From the NCBI GenBank assembly GCA_020639075.1, contig JACKHI010000001.1, forward strand, positions 1,550,001-1,614,000: 64,000 nucleotides of DNA, given 5' to 3'. Positions 63,328-64,000 of the stretch are shown here, in pieces. How positions within the stretch are numbered: the stretch's first letter is position 1; every line of letters begins with the position of its first letter. The position numbers were made by a program, and so were the translations under genes. Source of the stretch: Phycisphaerales bacterium. GTDB lineage: Bacteria; Planctomycetota; Phycisphaerae; UBA1845; UTPLA1. The notes below the pieces were generated by a model. The model worked only from the letters and a program-made list of their open reading frames with translations. It made no database searches and had not been told where the DNA came from.

Positions 63328-64000
63328 TTACGCTCGCGCTTCCTTCGTCATCGCCTCGAACAGCGCACGGAAGTTGCCTTCGCCGAAGCCCTTCGCGCCG
63401 CTGCGCTGCGTCAGCTCGATGACAAGCGGCCCTGCATCCTCGTGCTGCTTCGATTGGTCGCGGCAGAAGGCCTGGAGCAGGTGCCCCGTTGCGTCGCCGT
63501 CGAGCAGGATGTTGCGGCGAGCGAGCTCCTCGACGGGCGTCGCGAGACCTTTGATGCCCTGCGCAACGATGCGCTTGGGCAAGTCCGCGTAATACGCGGG
63601 CGGCATGGGCAGCAAAGAGACATCCGCATCCAGCGCGACATCGACTGCCGTCAGGATGTCATTGACGTTAAAGGCGAAATGATGAATGCCTGGACCGCGA
63701 TTGGCATCCAGACAGGCATTGACCTGCGATGCGTGATAACGCGGCCGCAAAGGCTCATTGGTCGCGAGCTTCACACCGCTGGATTCATCCCACATCACGA
63801 CCGACTTCAGCCCCGTACCGACGCCGGGGCGGATATCTTCGGTATGGAACGACACATCCCAAAATCGCTCGAAGCCGAGAACATGCTCGAAGAAAGCGAG
63901 CACCGGCATCATCGTTCGAATGTTCGCCGTGAGATGATCGACACCGACGAGTCCTGCGGGATTGTGGGACTTGTCGAATTGCCCGATGGCTTCCATCCCG
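63328..64000 (-). CDS. hppD: 4-hydroxyphenylpyruvate dioxygenase, C-terminal part (5' end outside window)
   Basis: Converts 4-hydroxyphenylpyruvate to homogentisate with Fe(II) and O2. The visible 224 or so residues hold the catalytic C-terminal domain. The iron-binding triad is present: His in LVGVDHLTANI, His in GPGIHHFAFNV and Glu in PLVIELTQRSGAKGFG. GNFRALFEAM and the CVDANRG-like QVNACLDANRGPG stretch are typical. Family proteins have about 350-400 residues, so the N-terminal domain lies beyond 64000 on the minus strand; the Met at 63996 is probably internal. The FAH-family gene 5 kb away supports a tyrosine-degradation context. Confidence 0.9.
   Translation of the reverse strand, partial: GMEAIGQFDKSHNPAGLVGVDHLTANIRTMMPVLAFFEHVLGFERFWDVSFHTEDIRPGVGTGLKSVVMWDESSGVKLATNEPLRPRYHASQVNACLDANRGPGIHHFAFNVNDILTAVDVALDADVSLLPMPPAYYADLPKRIVAQGIKGLATPVEELARRNILLDGDATGHLLQAFCRDQSKQHEDAGPLVIELTQRSGAKGFGEGNFRALFEAMTKEARA

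Noticed and set aside
1..64000. tRNA or rRNA genes, complete transposons other than the RAYT, prophage genes
   Set aside because: Intergenic regions were read for TPsiC-like GGTTCRANTCC boxes and for known element signatures; nothing convincing was seen, but a dedicated RNA search was not possible.

Overview
The window looks like chromosomal DNA from a GC-rich Planctomycetota bacterium, plausibly of the Phycisphaerae type. This is inferred from several lineage-flavoured traits seen together: a run of prepilin-like proteins with large bodies, paired-cysteine zinc-ribbon membrane proteins, a dockerin-tailed secreted metallopeptidase, many exported proteins of unknown function, and abundant palindromic intergenic repeats. 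No rRNA, tRNA, CRISPR array, prophage or plasmid marker was recognised. Fifty-five protein genes are called, plus one candidate small RNA.

Layout. 0-5.4 kb: an atypical short-chain dehydrogenase, an aldehyde dehydrogenase of the muconic-semialdehyde type, small membrane proteins, a four-helix-bundle gene invaded by an A/T-rich repeat, and a RidA-type deaminase. 5.5-11 kb: a hemerythrin-like protein, a Ycf46-like AAA ATPase, a candidate sRNA with its own promoter and terminator, a GT-C-like membrane protein and NAD kinase. 11.3-22.9 kb: a type II secretion/type IV pilus-like block made of a GspF/PilC platform protein, four pseudopilins, a 1406-residue GspK-like protein and a separately promoted pseudopilin. 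23.4-28.1 kb: a zinc-ribbon protein, then a pseudopilin overlapping pgk, followed by a histidine-phosphatase-fold protein without catalytic residues and a class I aldolase. 28.1-29.0 kb: a RAYT (REP-associated transposase) bracketed by 88-bp repeats.

29.4-38.5 kb: exported proteins, a tripeptidyl-peptidase-II-like subtilase, an HDOD protein, the N-end-rule transferase Bpt, a cysteine-less redoxin and two tandem thioredoxins. 38.8-42.4 kb: a 40-residue hydrophobic peptide gene, a metallopeptidase two-gene unit and FlgM. 42.9-46.2 kb: an iron/B12-type ABC importer (binding protein, ATPase, permease) with a LAB_N membrane protein downstream. 46.3-54.7 kb: purQ, a large lipoprotein, rho, acylphosphatase, Hsp20, a SpoU methyltransferase, a zinc-ribbon membrane protein and a flavin reductase. 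55-64 kb: a TPR lipoprotein, a fumarylacetoacetase-family enzyme, several small exported proteins of unknown function, and the C-terminal part of 4-hydroxyphenylpyruvate dioxygenase cut by the window end.

How the genes relate. The pseudopilins and GspF-like protein should form one envelope-spanning pseudopilus machine, but its ATPase and secretin are not here. The pgk, phosphatase-fold and aldolase genes form a lower-glycolysis group. HPPD and the FAH-family protein suggest tyrosine/homogentisate breakdown. The strongest leads for unexplained biology are the sRNA candidate, the pseudo-phosphatase between pgk and the aldolase, the giant GspK-like protein, the 40-residue peptide gene, the RAYT with its repeats, and the layered palindromic repeat families.
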